Positions 24,279 to 32,987 of a stretch of DNA of 33,679 nt are shown here, piece after piece. Position numbers and translations under genes: made by a program. This DNA is from Gammaproteobacteria bacterium (lineage in GTDB: Bacteria > Pseudomonadota > Gammaproteobacteria > Nitrococcales > Nitrococcaceae). The stretch is from assembly GCA_030433275.1 (NCBI GenBank), contig JAUILK010000037.1, forward strand, positions 1-33,679, in the 5' to 3' direction. The notes below the pieces were generated by a model, which ran no database searches, was not told the origin of the DNA, and saw nothing but the letters and a program-made list of their open reading frames with translations. Positions within the stretch are counted from its first letter, which is position 1. Each line of letters starts with the position of its first letter.

Positions 24279-24306
24279 CCCGCCACGGCAGTGCTGCCGT
24301 GGCGGG
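24279..24306. terminator. Strong intercistronic hairpin
   Basis: Thirteen perfectly paired bases (cccgccacggcag and ctgccgtggcggg) with a two-base centre, between the OmpA-family gene and uvrA, both on the minus strand. No T-run follows. It may terminate the lipoprotein operon or protect its mRNA 3' end. Confidence 0.55.
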
Positions 24307-24347
24307 ATCGTGAAGCATTCGGGTTCCAGACGGCGGTGGGACTGCGG

Positions 24348-25136
24348 TTACGATTGGTTCAGGAGGGTGAACTCCACCCGTCGATTGAGCTGTCGGCCGT
24401 GTTCCGTCGCATTGGAGGCGACCGGGTTGCTCTCGCCCTGTCCGTTAACAGCCATCCGGGCACGGTCGATTCCCCGCTGTGCCATCGCATCGGCAACGGA
24501 TTGGGCGCGGCGCTCGGAGAGGCGCTGGTTGTAGGCTTGTGGACCGGTGCTGTCGGTGTAGCCCACGATCTGTACCTGTGTCTGCGGACGCTCACGTAGA
24601 TAAGCGGCGAGTTTGTCGAGCGGTGCCTGCGCGGCCGATTGCAGCTGCGCGCTGTTAAAGGCAAACAGCACATGGCCGATAGTGAGCATGATGCCTTGCT
24701 CGGTTTGCTTAGGCTTGAGTTCGGCGAGCTGTTCCCTCAATACTTCGATTTGGCGCTGTTGCGCCTCGACTTGCTGACTGCGGCTCTGGAGCCGAAGCGT
24801 ATCGCGCTGCTTCATGATCTGCTGGGATTGCACAACGGCGGCTTGCTTCGCTGCTTCGGTCTGAGCGATCTCGGCGTGCCGTTGTGCCAAGTAGGCCAGA
24901 TGTTCGGCGCGCGCCTGGTCTTGTTCCTCTGTCCAAGCGGTTTGCGCCGCCTTTAGGCTGTCTTGCGCCCGGCGCAATTCCACGGCGGTGTAGGCTTGGA
25001 CCTGCTGATCGGCGGCCGCCTTGGCGACGGCTTGCTGCGCCGGGCCAAGCGCATCGAGATTTTGTTGCACGGGGGCCGACCTGCAGGCGGCGAGCAAAGC
25101 CGCGCCCAACAAGCCGATTAGGATGCGGTGGTTCAT
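24348..25136 (-). CDS. OmpA-family lipoprotein with N-terminal DUF4398-like region
   Basis: 262 residues. A lipoprotein signal (MNHRILIGLLGAALLAAC, Cys 18) is followed by a helical Ala/Gln-rich region (about 25-145, AVELRRAQDSLKAAQTAW typical of DUF4398, then a coiled coil) and an OmpA C-terminal peptidoglycan-binding domain (about 150-262). Its motifs are VLFAFNSAQL, VGYTDSTG, NQRLSERRAQSV and NRRVEF. The Asp of GYTD and the later Arg are the usual diaminopimelate-binding residues. It should tether the outer membrane to the cell wall. Its start overlaps the stop of the upstream DUF4398 lipoprotein gene by four bases. Confidence 0.9.
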   Translation of the reverse strand: MNHRILIGLLGAALLAACRSAPVQQNLDALGPAQQAVAKAAADQQVQAYTAVELRRAQDSLKAAQTAWTEEQDQARAEHLAYLAQRHAEIAQTEAAKQAAVVQSQQIMKQRDTLRLQSRSQQVEAQQRQIEVLREQLAELKPKQTEQGIMLTIGHVLFAFNSAQLQSAAQAPLDKLAAYLRERPQTQVQIVGYTDSTGPQAYNQRLSERRAQSVADAMAQRGIDRARMAVNGQGESNPVASNATEHGRQLNRRVEFTLLNQS

Positions 25137-25519
25137 TGTCCGGTCCCCCCTTGCTGAATCTCCTCGCGCAGCGTCTCAAGACTCTCTTGCAGATCGGTCT
25201 TGCGGGCCTGTGCCTCGCGCGCCTCGGCTTGAGACTGCGCCAAGCGCGCGTCTAAAGTCGCCTCCTCGGCCAGACGGCGTGCCTTAAGGTAATTTTTAGG
25301 CTCGGAAGTGAGGCTGCGGGCCTTTTCAAGCCGCTGTTTGGCTTCATACAAAGGTACCGATTGGCTTTCTCGGCCAACCACCTGTTCAGCCTGGTTGATC
25401 GCATACTGCGCTTTGGACAGCGCATCATCGGGTTTCTCGGGTGGGACCGAGGTGCATGCTGAAAGCAGCGCGGCGGTTACTAACACCATGCAGCGGCGCA
25501 TGGGAGTCGTTGAGTGCAT
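25133..25519 (-). CDS. DUF4398 lipoprotein
   Basis: 128 residues from the ATG at 25519 (AAAGGAG and AGGA sequences just upstream). An in-frame ATG at 25552 is less likely. A lipoprotein signal ends at LLSAC (Cys 22). The remainder is one long helical hairpin, rich in Ala, Glu and Gln (LSKAQYAINQAEQVV, LYEAKQRLEKARSL, ARRLAEEATLDARLAQSQ), as in DUF4398. It is translationally coupled to the OmpA-family gene, whose N-terminal half is of the same kind, so the two proteins probably interact in the periplasm. The biochemical function is unknown. Confidence 0.85.
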   Translation of the reverse strand: MHSTTPMRRCMVLVTAALLSACTSVPPEKPDDALSKAQYAINQAEQVVGRESQSVPLYEAKQRLEKARSLTSEPKNYLKARRLAEEATLDARLAQSQAEAREAQARKTDLQESLETLREEIQQGGTGQ

Positions 25520-25682
25520 TCCTTGCTCCTTTGGCTGATTGGTTTGTATCAATGTTTTATCAGTGTGCCGAGCCCGGAATTCAAGCCTTAATAACTAAAC
25601 CTCTATTTTGCACAACTATCGTCGAATGGGTAATTCACTGCAATCTTGGCTAGCTGATTTCACAGGAGCCGAGCCGCGTATG

Positions 25683-26537
25683 CTACCGCTCCGTTGCTGG
25701 TACTCCTGGAGGGGATTGGGAAATGGACAGCGGCGGTAGCGCATCGATTAACAGTGCGCTGTGCCCAGGGCCGGCTAGGCGTTGTGCAATGGCTCGGGTG
25801 GAACTCGCCGTCGCACTCGTCCAGATACGGATCGTGCCGCCGCCGGCGCTTGACCGAACTAAGCCCTTTCTCTCGAGTCGCCGTCGCAGCTCTCGCGCGA
25901 CGGCGGGGCCGGTATCGATGATGGCTACCTCGGGGCCGGCTGCTCGCTCGATCAATGGCCGCAAATGGGGGTAATGCGTGCAACCCAGCACGATCGTATC
26001 GCTGCCCTGCCGTAGCAGGTAGCTCACATGCGCTTGGACCCGTCGCATGGCCTCGATTCCATCGATTTCGCCACGTTCGACCAGCAGTACCAGATCCGGC
26101 GCTGGTCGGGTCACGACCCGCGCCGCGCCTGCAAAGCGCGCCAGCAGCCCCGCGAAGCGAGCACTCGCCAGCGTTCCTTCGGTTGCAAGCACTCCGACCA
26201 CATTGCAGCGGGTGGCGGCCGCGGCGAGTTTGACGGCAGGTTCCATGGCGATGATGGGTAATTCGAGTTGTTTGCGCAGTGCTTCGGCGGCCGCCGCAGT
26301 AGCTGTATTACAGGCGACAACCAGCGCTTTGGCCCGCTGAGTCTGGAGAAAACCGGCCAATGCCAGGGCGCGTGCGCGGATGAACGCGATGGGGCGTCTC
26401 CCGTACGGCGCGTAAGCAGAATCTGCAACATAAAGCAGTTGCTCTGCAGGCAATCGTTGCCGAATGGCCTGAACGACCGACAATCCGCCCAGACCGGAGT
26501 CGAAAATGCCGATCGGGTCATCACGCGCAGTGCCCAT
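25683..26537 (-). CDS. murI: Glutamate racemase
   Basis: 284 residues. Family motifs: IGIFDSGLGGLSVV (Asp 13), YVADSAYAPYG, VVACNTATAAA with catalytic Cys 76, and VLGCTHYPHLRPLI with catalytic Cys 186. The enzyme converts L-glutamate to D-glutamate for peptidoglycan in the cytoplasm. The C-terminal tail after about 260 is longer and more proline-rich than usual, but the catalytic core is complete. It lies about 45 bp after the class II aldolase gene on the same strand, so it is probably the second gene of that unit. Confidence 0.96.
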   Translation of the reverse strand: MGTARDDPIGIFDSGLGGLSVVQAIRQRLPAEQLLYVADSAYAPYGRRPIAFIRARALALAGFLQTQRAKALVVACNTATAAAAEALRKQLELPIIAMEPAVKLAAAATRCNVVGVLATEGTLASARFAGLLARFAGAARVVTRPAPDLVLLVERGEIDGIEAMRRVQAHVSYLLRQGSDTIVLGCTHYPHLRPLIERAAGPEVAIIDTGPAVARELRRRLERKGLVRSSAGGGTIRIWTSATASSTRAIAQRLAGPGHSALLIDALPPLSISQSPPGVPATER

Positions 26538-26580
26538 CGGGAGCCTTTTCCCTTGCCGTGGTCGGTGCTTGGTTTTCCGG

Positions 26581-27234
26581 TCAACGTCGATCCGTTAGCT
26601 CCAGCGCTCGGGCGAGTAGCGAGAGCATGACGCAACCGGCCGCCGCGGCGCTGGACCCGAAGCTGATAACGCCGTCTTCGTGACCGCCCATCGCGAGGGC
26701 GCCGCTGCGGCGGACCTCGGCGGCGGCGAGCAGCCGGCGGACCTCTGTGGCCATTGCCGGTGTTCCGTAGGGCACATCGGTCGCACTGAGTGCAACGCCC
26801 AGTGCGCGGGCATGCCGCCATATCGTTGGGCAGTGGGCGTGGAAGACATAGATGAGCTCCGGTGCGGCCGCATAGATGGCACCGTGGGTCAGCGCCTCGG
26901 AAGAAGGATGAATCGGCCCTTCGGCCAGAATACGATTGTGCTTGGTATCACACTCCCGTACCCACACATAATGTTTTGGTTCCAGACGAGCGAGATGGCC
27001 TGTTCGGGTGCCGCTGATTAGAAACGCCGGGGCACGTGCGCCACAGGAACCCTCCAGGCGCCGGCTCAGGTTGCCGAAGCCGATGCCGCCGTAGCGCGCA
27101 GGATCCTGCCCGATCAGCCCGAGCGTGCGCAGCAACCCCCGCCAGGCGTTCAGCGAGTGAATCAGCGCCGGCTCGGGTGGATCGCTCCAGTGGTGATCGA
27201 GCCGATATTTGATGACGCCTTCCGGTTCGGTCAT
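26581..27234 (-). CDS. Class II aldolase/adducin family protein
   Basis: 217 residues with the class II aldolase pattern: GFGNLSRRLE near 52-61, FLISGTRTG near 71-79, ECDTKHNRILAEGPIHPSSEALTH with a probable acid-base Glu 113, the metal ligands HAH at 132-134, and a third His at 185 (MGGHEDGVISFG). A Zn2+ or similar metal is expected. Members cleave or dehydrate sugar phosphates, and the substrate here is unknown. A 5-methylthioribulose-phosphate aldolase is one possibility because that substrate is also relevant to the RuBisCO-like gene in this window, but nothing in the sequence decides it. It precedes murI. Confidence 0.82.
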   Translation of the reverse strand: MTEPEGVIKYRLDHHWSDPPEPALIHSLNAWRGLLRTLGLIGQDPARYGGIGFGNLSRRLEGSCGARAPAFLISGTRTGHLARLEPKHYVWVRECDTKHNRILAEGPIHPSSEALTHGAIYAAAPELIYVFHAHCPTIWRHARALGVALSATDVPYGTPAMATEVRRLLAAAEVRRSGALAMGGHEDGVISFGSSAAAAGCVMLSLLARALELTDRR

Positions 27235-27301
27235 CGCCTCCGCTGTGTCGTTCGATGCTCGGTCGCCGGCAACTGAAATAATCCAGACGCGCCGGTGTGA
27301 T

Positions 27302-27877
27302 TTAGATGATTTCTCCGTCGTTGGCTTCGATTTTGCCCATGATCAGTTCACGTAAACCAGGTGATAAATCGCGCAGTGGCAAAATGGTGAAGGCATTGCC
27401 GCGCGTGAACAACAACCAGGCTTCGTCGAGCCTGAGCAATCGGTTGAATTCCTGCCACGGCATTTGGCCCTGGCCGTTGGTGACCCGCGCCTCGATGCCA
27501 TCGTCGTCGAATCGGTAGCAAGCCGCCTCGCCCTGCTCGGCTTGATACGCCCGGAGCCAGCGTAGAAACATTAGGGAGCGTAAGAGCATCGGCAATACGA
27601 CCACGATAATCAGCAGTCCGACCAGCACCCAGGTGTACCAGCTGTAATCCTGCTTCAAAAGGAAGGTGGTTACGGCGTAGCCGATGATAAGCGCCGCCAG
27701 ATAACGTTTGCGTCCCAAGTAGCTATTAAGGAGCTTGCGCAATACGCGGCGCAGCATGGGTTTTTCGATTCGGACCGTGATTTCGTAGGAGCTCGGTGGC
27801 TCGCTGCTGGCATGGTTCGGGCCGGCAAGGGGCGGCTGCTCGGGAATTGCGGTTGTACCGTCGACGACGCTGGACAT
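27302..27877 (-). CDS. YcxB-like membrane protein
   Basis: 191 residues. A polar N-terminus is followed by a beta strand (YEITVRIEKPML), two adjacent membrane helices (about 60-76 and 81-100), and a C-terminal domain with YRFDDDGIEARV, MPWQEFNRLLRLDEAWLLFT and FTILPLRDLS. This is the arrangement of YcxB-like/PH-domain-related proteins. Function unknown. It is divergent from the gldA operon, with about 160 bp of shared upstream DNA. Confidence 0.7.
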   Translation of the reverse strand: MSSVVDGTTAIPEQPPLAGPNHASSEPPSSYEITVRIEKPMLRRVLRKLLNSYLGRKRYLAALIIGYAVTTFLLKQDYSWYTWVLVGLLIIVVVLPMLLRSLMFLRWLRAYQAEQGEAACYRFDDDGIEARVTNGQGQMPWQEFNRLLRLDEAWLLFTRGNAFTILPLRDLSPGLRELIMGKIEANDGEII

Positions 27878-28039
27878 GATTTGATAGACCCGTTTGTGGA
27901 ACTGGAAAGGCCCATTTTAATCGTTCTAACCTGGCGCTACACTCTGCCTTGGACTTGCGGTCCGGATCCGCCTGCCTCGCCGTCTCGGGGCGGCGCACCT
28001 CTCGATCACCCAGAACGAACTCAAGGGGCCTGTTTCGCA

Positions 28040-28981
28040 ATGATCGAAGCAGAACAATTGTCGCTTAGCTATGGTGCTGTCAAGGCCGTCTGCGATGTTT
28101 CCTTCCGAATCGCCCGCAGCGAGATCGTTGGCTTGCTGGGTCACAATGGGGCTGGCAAGACGACGATCATGAAGATGCTGACCGGCTATCTCGAGCCGAG
28201 CGCCGGGCGCATTACGGTCGACGGCCTCGATATAGCTCATCAGCGCCACGAAATCCAACACTGTATCGGCTATTTACCGGAGAATTGCCCGGTCTATCCG
28301 GACATGAGTGTTATCGACTACCTGGATTACCAGGCGTCGTTGCAAGGTATGCCGCCGTCGGAGCGCGCGGCGGCCACTCGCCAAGCAATCCGCAGCACGG
28401 GCTTAGAGCCCCGCGCCATGCACAGCGTGGCAACGCTGTCGCGCGGCTATCGGCAGCGGGTCGGCGTGGCGCGCGCGATCCTGCATAAGCCGCGCATCGT
28501 CATACTGGACGAGCCCACCAATGGGCTTGATCCGAGCCAGATTCAGCACATGCGCGAGTTGATTCGCGAACTCGCCCAGCACGCCACGGTGCTGCTTTCG
28601 ACCCACATTCTGCAGGAGGTCGAGGCGGTATGCACCCGGGTGTTGATGATTCGCCAGGGGCGCTTGGCGCTTGATGCCAAGCTCGGCGAGCTTGATCAAA
28701 CTCACGGCCTGCAGATCTGTGTAAGCGCGCCGCCCAAGCGCGCACGTGCCGTCCTCGATGCGGTTGGCGGCGTTGAGCGCATTGAGGAGGCCGGCGCCGA
28801 GCAAGGCCGGTATTGTTATCGATTGCAGCTGGGAGAGAGCGACCCGGCGGGGATTGCTTGCGCCGTGGGGCGCGCGATGTATGCAAGTGGCATCGCGCTC
28901 TATCAGTTGCAGCCGGAGGTCATGGAGCTCGAGGCGGTATTCCGCAAGATCAACGAGGCAGGGGAGGCTGTTCATGCCTGA
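28040..28981 (+). CDS. gldA: ABC transporter ATP-binding protein, GldA-type
   Basis: 313 residues from the ATG at 28040; the frame upstream of it is non-coding in character, and AAGGGG lies about ten bases before the ATG. Walker A is GHNGAGKTT at 34-42. The signature is LSRGYRQRVG, with Arg/Tyr as usual in this subfamily, followed by Walker B VILDEPTNGLDP and the switch histidine in STHIL. The C-terminal 80 residues form the extra domain found in ABC-2 exporters. The gene overlaps the permease gene by eight bases. The GldA-GldF-GldG system is needed for gliding in Bacteroidota; in Proteobacteria the substrate of this complex is unknown, and no gliding genes are seen here. Confidence 0.88.
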   Translation: MIEAEQLSLSYGAVKAVCDVSFRIARSEIVGLLGHNGAGKTTIMKMLTGYLEPSAGRITVDGLDIAHQRHEIQHCIGYLPENCPVYPDMSVIDYLDYQASLQGMPPSERAAATRQAIRSTGLEPRAMHSVATLSRGYRQRVGVARAILHKPRIVILDEPTNGLDPSQIQHMRELIRELAQHATVLLSTHILQEVEAVCTRVLMIRQGRLALDAKLGELDQTHGLQICVSAPPKRARAVLDAVGGVERIEEAGAEQGRYCYRLQLGESDPAGIACAVGRAMYASGIALYQLQPEVMELEAVFRKINEAGEAVHA

Positions 28982-31880
28982 TGTGCTGAGGGTCGCGCGT
29001 AAGGAGATGGCGGCTTTCTTCGGTTCACCGGTTGCCTACATCTTTTTGGCAGCATTTCTCGCTGCAACGCTGTTCGTCTTTTTCTGGGTGGAGACTTTCT
29101 TTGCCCGCGACCTTGCCGACGTTCGGCCGTTGTTCCAATGGATGCCGATCCTGCTCATTTTTCTCATGGCCGCCGTGACCATGCGGATGTGGAGTGAGGA
29201 GCGCCGCTCGGGAACACTGGAGCTGTTGATGACCGTTCCGGTTACTCCGCTTCGGCTGGTGATCGGCAAGTTTCTCGCCTGCCTCGGTTTGGTGGCGGTG
29301 GCGTTGGTGTTGACCTTACCACTGCCGATCATGGTCGCTCTATTGGGTCCGTTGGATTGGGGGCCGGTGGTTGGTGGTTATTTGGCGACGCTATTGCTTG
29401 CTGCGGCCTACGCTGCCATTGGCTTGTATGTTTCTTCGCGCACCGACAATCAGATCGTTAGCCTTATTGGTAGCGTGCTGATCTGTACGGTGTTCTATCT
29501 CATCGGCTCCAGTACCCTTACCGATCTGTTCGGGCAGCGGGTCGCGGATGGGTTGGCTTTGCTCGGCACGGGCGCGCGGTTCGAGTCCATCACGCGTGGC
29601 GTGCTCGATTTGCGCGACCTTTATTATTATCTCAGCCTGGTCGGTGTATTTTTGACACTCAACGTCTACTCGTTGGAACGGTTGCGCTGGGTAGGTTCCG
29701 AGGCGGCCGGACAGGGCAGGCACCGGCAGTGGCGGGTCGCAGCGGTATTGTTCGTCGCCAATTTCGTGGCCGCCAATTTCTGGCTGCAACCGATTGGCTG
29801 GGCCCGGGCGGATATTACGGCGGGCCAGATTTATTCCGTTTCTCCAGCGACTCGACTCTATCTTTCCCAGCTCCAGGAGCCGTTGATCATCCGCGGTTAT
29901 TTCAGCGCCAAGACGCATCCGCTATTGGCGCCGCTGGTGCCGCAACTCGAAAATTTGCTGAAAGAATATGCGGTGGTTGGCGGCAAGCGCGTCCATGTAG
30001 CCTTGGTCGACCCTCAGCAAGACGCACAGCTCGAGCGTGAGGCGAACGAGAGTTACGGCATCAAGCCTGTGCCGTTTCGTACCGAAAGCAAGTATCAAGC
30101 TGGGGTGGTCAACTCGTATTTCAACATCTTGGTGAAGTACGGCGATCAGTACGGGACGTTGAATTTTCGCGACTTGGTCGAGGTCAAGGGTGGCTCGGCA
30201 GGGCAACTGCAGGTGGAGCTGCGCAATCCCGAATACCAGATCACACGGACCATAAAGAAAGTGATCTACGCTTATCAAGGGGGCGGTAACGTCTTCAGTC
30301 ATATCACCGAGCCGGTCACTTTTCACGGCTTTTTATCGAACGAGCGGCGCCTACCCACCGATCTGGTGCAGCTGCGCAAGGGCTTGGATTCCATCCTCGG
30401 CGAGTTGCGTGCCGAGTCGCGCGGAATGCTACAGGTTCGAATCCGCGATCCACAGGCCGGCGGCGGTGAGTTGGCCCGGAAGATCCAGCAGCAATACGGC
30501 TTTCAGCCCATGGTCACGAGCTTGTTGGACTCCAACCGGTTCTACTTTTACATGCTGCTGCAACGGGGTGATCAGATGGTGCCGGTGCCATTGCCCGAGA
30601 GCCTCGATCAGGCGGATCTCAAACGCAACATTGAATCGGCTTTGAAACGCTTCGCTACGGGTTTATTGAAGACCATCGCGCTCTATACTCCACCGCCGCA
30701 GCCGGGCTATTACGGTAGCGGGATGGCGCGTTATCAGGCTTTGGAGGCCAAACTGCGGGAGAATGCGGCAGTACGCACGACCGATCTGAAAACGGGCCGG
30801 GTACCTGCGGCGACCGATTTGTTGCTAGTGGTCTCGCCCTGGGAGCTCGACGATAAACAGCTGTTTGCCATTGATCAGTTCCTCATGCGGGGAGGTACGG
30901 TCGCCATTGCCGCTTCGCCGTTCGACGTGGGCCTTAGCCGCGCCGGCCTCACGGTCAGGAAACGTCGGACCGGACTGGAGGAGTGGCTCGTGGCCAAGGG
31001 AATCAAAATCACCGAGACCATGGTGCTCGATCCGCAGAACATCGCGTTGCCGATTCCAGTGGAGCGCATGGCCGGCGGTGTGCGGGTACAGGAGATCCGC
31101 AGTCTGGCATACCCTTATTTGGTGGATATTCGATCGGATGGCATGGTTGCCGATAGCCCCATTACTGCGGGTCTCGAGCAGGTCACCATGGATTGGGCCT
31201 CCCCAGTGCGGATCGAGCCGCAGGCTGGCAAGCAGCGTAAGGTGATTCGGATACTGCAGAGCTCGCCCGAGGCGTGGAGTTCGGACTCGGAGGCGATCGA
31301 ACCGGACTTCGAGCGTTATGGGGATATGGGATTTCCCAACGGCGAAGATCAGGGCCGCAGGCTCCTGGCGGGCGTTGTGCAAGGACGGTTCCAGTCCTTC
31401 TTCAAAGACGAGCCTTCACCTTTGCTCAAGCGTAAGCAAGAAGAAGATGACGAGGCGGTGAGTGGCGTTAAAACGGGTGCGAGCGAGGATGGCGAGGATG
31501 CCAAAACCAAGGTTGCCGGTGTGATCGAGCGCTCGCCCGTCTCCGCTCGTCTCATCCTGTTCGGCTCTAGCAGCTTTCTCGCCGACTCCGCGCTTGATTT
31601 GATCGCTAATGCGACCGGGGCTCAGTATTTGAATCCGGTACAGCTTGTACAGAACGCTATCGATTGGTCGCTGGAGGATCCGGGCCTGCTCGCAATTCGC
31701 GGCCGCAGCCATTTCTCGCGCTTGTTGAAACCCCTCTCGGAGGATGCTCAGCGCTTTTGGGAATATCTCAGCTATGGTTTCGGACTCGGTGGTTTGGCGA
31801 TTGTCTTCGGTGCGCAACGGTTTATACGGCAGCGTCGGGAGCGCTACTATCTGGCCGTGCTGCGGGAAGGGAAGGACTAA
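28974..31880 (+). CDS. GldF-GldG fusion: ABC-2 permease plus periplasmic auxiliary domain
   Basis: 968 residues from the ATG at 28974. Residues 1-245 form an ABC-2 permease of the GldF type (VARKEMAAFFGSPVAYIF, about six helices, an RRSGTLELLMTVPVTPL loop). A further helix near 260 (VAAVLFVANFVAANFW) leads to a large extracytoplasmic GldG-like region (about 280-920), with ITAGQIYSVSPATRLYLSQL, a DPQQDAQLEREA segment, LLLVVSPWELDDKQLFAIDQFLMRGG and GSSSFLADS. A last membrane helix lies around 935-955 before a basic tail. GldF and GldG are separate proteins in Bacteroidota. A low-complexity acidic stretch occurs near 815-850. With gldA and the DUF4340 gene it makes a four-function export complex of unknown cargo. 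Confidence 0.88.
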   Translation: MPDVLRVARKEMAAFFGSPVAYIFLAAFLAATLFVFFWVETFFARDLADVRPLFQWMPILLIFLMAAVTMRMWSEERRSGTLELLMTVPVTPLRLVIGKFLACLGLVAVALVLTLPLPIMVALLGPLDWGPVVGGYLATLLLAAAYAAIGLYVSSRTDNQIVSLIGSVLICTVFYLIGSSTLTDLFGQRVADGLALLGTGARFESITRGVLDLRDLYYYLSLVGVFLTLNVYSLERLRWVGSEAAGQGRHRQWRVAAVLFVANFVAANFWLQPIGWARADITAGQIYSVSPATRLYLSQLQEPLIIRGYFSAKTHPLLAPLVPQLENLLKEYAVVGGKRVHVALVDPQQDAQLEREANESYGIKPVPFRTESKYQAGVVNSYFNILVKYGDQYGTLNFRDLVEVKGGSAGQLQVELRNPEYQITRTIKKVIYAYQGGGNVFSHITEPVTFHGFLSNERRLPTDLVQLRKGLDSILGELRAESRGMLQVRIRDPQAGGGELARKIQQQYGFQPMVTSLLDSNRFYFYMLLQRGDQMVPVPLPESLDQADLKRNIESALKRFATGLLKTIALYTPPPQPGYYGSGMARYQALEAKLRENAAVRTTDLKTGRVPAATDLLLVVSPWELDDKQLFAIDQFLMRGGTVAIAASPFDVGLSRAGLTVRKRRTGLEEWLVAKGIKITETMVLDPQNIALPIPVERMAGGVRVQEIRSLAYPYLVDIRSDGMVADSPITAGLEQVTMDWASPVRIEPQAGKQRKVIRILQSSPEAWSSDSEAIEPDFERYGDMGFPNGEDQGRRLLAGVVQGRFQSFFKDEPSPLLKRKQEEDDEAVSGVKTGASEDGEDAKTKVAGVIERSPVSARLILFGSSSFLADSALDLIANATGAQYLNPVQLVQNAIDWSLEDPGLLAIRGRSHFSRLLKPLSEDAQRFWEYLSYGFGLGGLAIVFGAQRFIRQRRERYYLAVLREGKD

Positions 31881-31882
31881 GC

Positions 31883-32869
31883 ATGAAGCGGCTGAACATT
31901 ATTTTGGCTGGTGTGCTCGCAGCTCAGGTTTTACTTGCCGGTGTGCTGCTTTGGAATGCCCAGCGCTACATGCTCATCAAGCCTGGCCAACCCCTGGTCG
32001 TTTTCGCACGCGATAAGGTCGACACCATCGTGATCGATACCCCTGAGGAAGACTCGATCACGTTGCGCAAAGGCGCTGAGGGTTGGACGCTGCCCTCCCG
32101 TGAAGGTTTCCCAGCCGACGCCTCTAAGGTGGACGGCTTTCTCGTGGCGCTCAGTGATTTGCGACCGAGGTTGCCGGTAGCCGTTACCGAGGGGGCCGAC
32201 CGACGCTTTCATGTAGGCGCGGCGGATTTCGAGCGTCGCATCACGCTGAAACATGGTGAGGATGCGCTGACTACCCTCTATTTGGGGGACTCGGCTGGAC
32301 CAAAACAGGTTTTTGCTCGATCGGAGACGGGCAAGGCCGTCTACGAAATTGCTTTTCAACTCTGGCAGGCGAGCACCGAAGCCGATCAGTGGATGGATCG
32401 CAATTTCTTGCAACAAAAGCCTCGGGACATCGTCCGTATCGACTTACCCTCGTTTACTCTGCAACGCAAGGACGATAAATGGCAACTTGCTGGACTGAGC
32501 AACGGCACTGACACGGATGTGGAGCAAGCCGTTCGGATCGTCGACCGATTGGCCAATCTCACCTTCGAAGACGTGCAGGGTAAGGTAGACAAGTCGGACT
32601 CGGCACCGGTGCCCGAGCTGAATTATACATTGACGTTGAAAAACGGACATACGGTGGAATATCGTTTCAGCAAGGCCGCCCAGGGCGATGACTATCTGCT
32701 GCGGACCTCTGTAGATGACTATGTGTACAAAGTGAGTAAAGAGGTGGTGTCGGGGATTCACGACCTCAAGCGGGAAGGACTCGTCAAGCAGACCGAGGTG
32801 GAGCCCGCCGATAAGGCGGCGGCAGGTGAGGACAAGGGTCATCCTGGTAACGCTGCCTCCAGTTCCTGA
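31883..32869 (+). CDS. DUF4340 domain protein
   Basis: 328 residues from the ATG at 31883, two bases after the permease stop. One N-terminal membrane helix (residues 5-25) is followed by a periplasmic beta-rich domain with repeats of the DUF4340 kind (VDTIVIDTPEEDSITLRKG, RITLKHGEDALTTLYLGDS, VRIDLPSFTLQRKDDKWQL, YTLTLKNGHTVEYRFSK). DUF4340 genes commonly follow gldG-like genes, and the tight coupling suggests the protein is an accessory subunit of that transporter. The C-terminal 25 residues are charged and probably disordered. Confidence 0.82.
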   Translation: MKRLNIILAGVLAAQVLLAGVLLWNAQRYMLIKPGQPLVVFARDKVDTIVIDTPEEDSITLRKGAEGWTLPSREGFPADASKVDGFLVALSDLRPRLPVAVTEGADRRFHVGAADFERRITLKHGEDALTTLYLGDSAGPKQVFARSETGKAVYEIAFQLWQASTEADQWMDRNFLQQKPRDIVRIDLPSFTLQRKDDKWQLAGLSNGTDTDVEQAVRIVDRLANLTFEDVQGKVDKSDSAPVPELNYTLTLKNGHTVEYRFSKAAQGDDYLLRTSVDDYVYKVSKEVVSGIHDLKREGLVKQTEVEPADKAAAGEDKGHPGNAASSS

Positions 32870-32987
32870 TGTTTGCCGGGCCGTGTTCACTTGCCCGCCC
32901 GGTGGCACCTGCTGGGGTGAGCATGCCTTATGCAGGGCCGGGGTCGAGCGCGCGCCGCACGGTCGATCGACGAGCGATCTGATTTGG

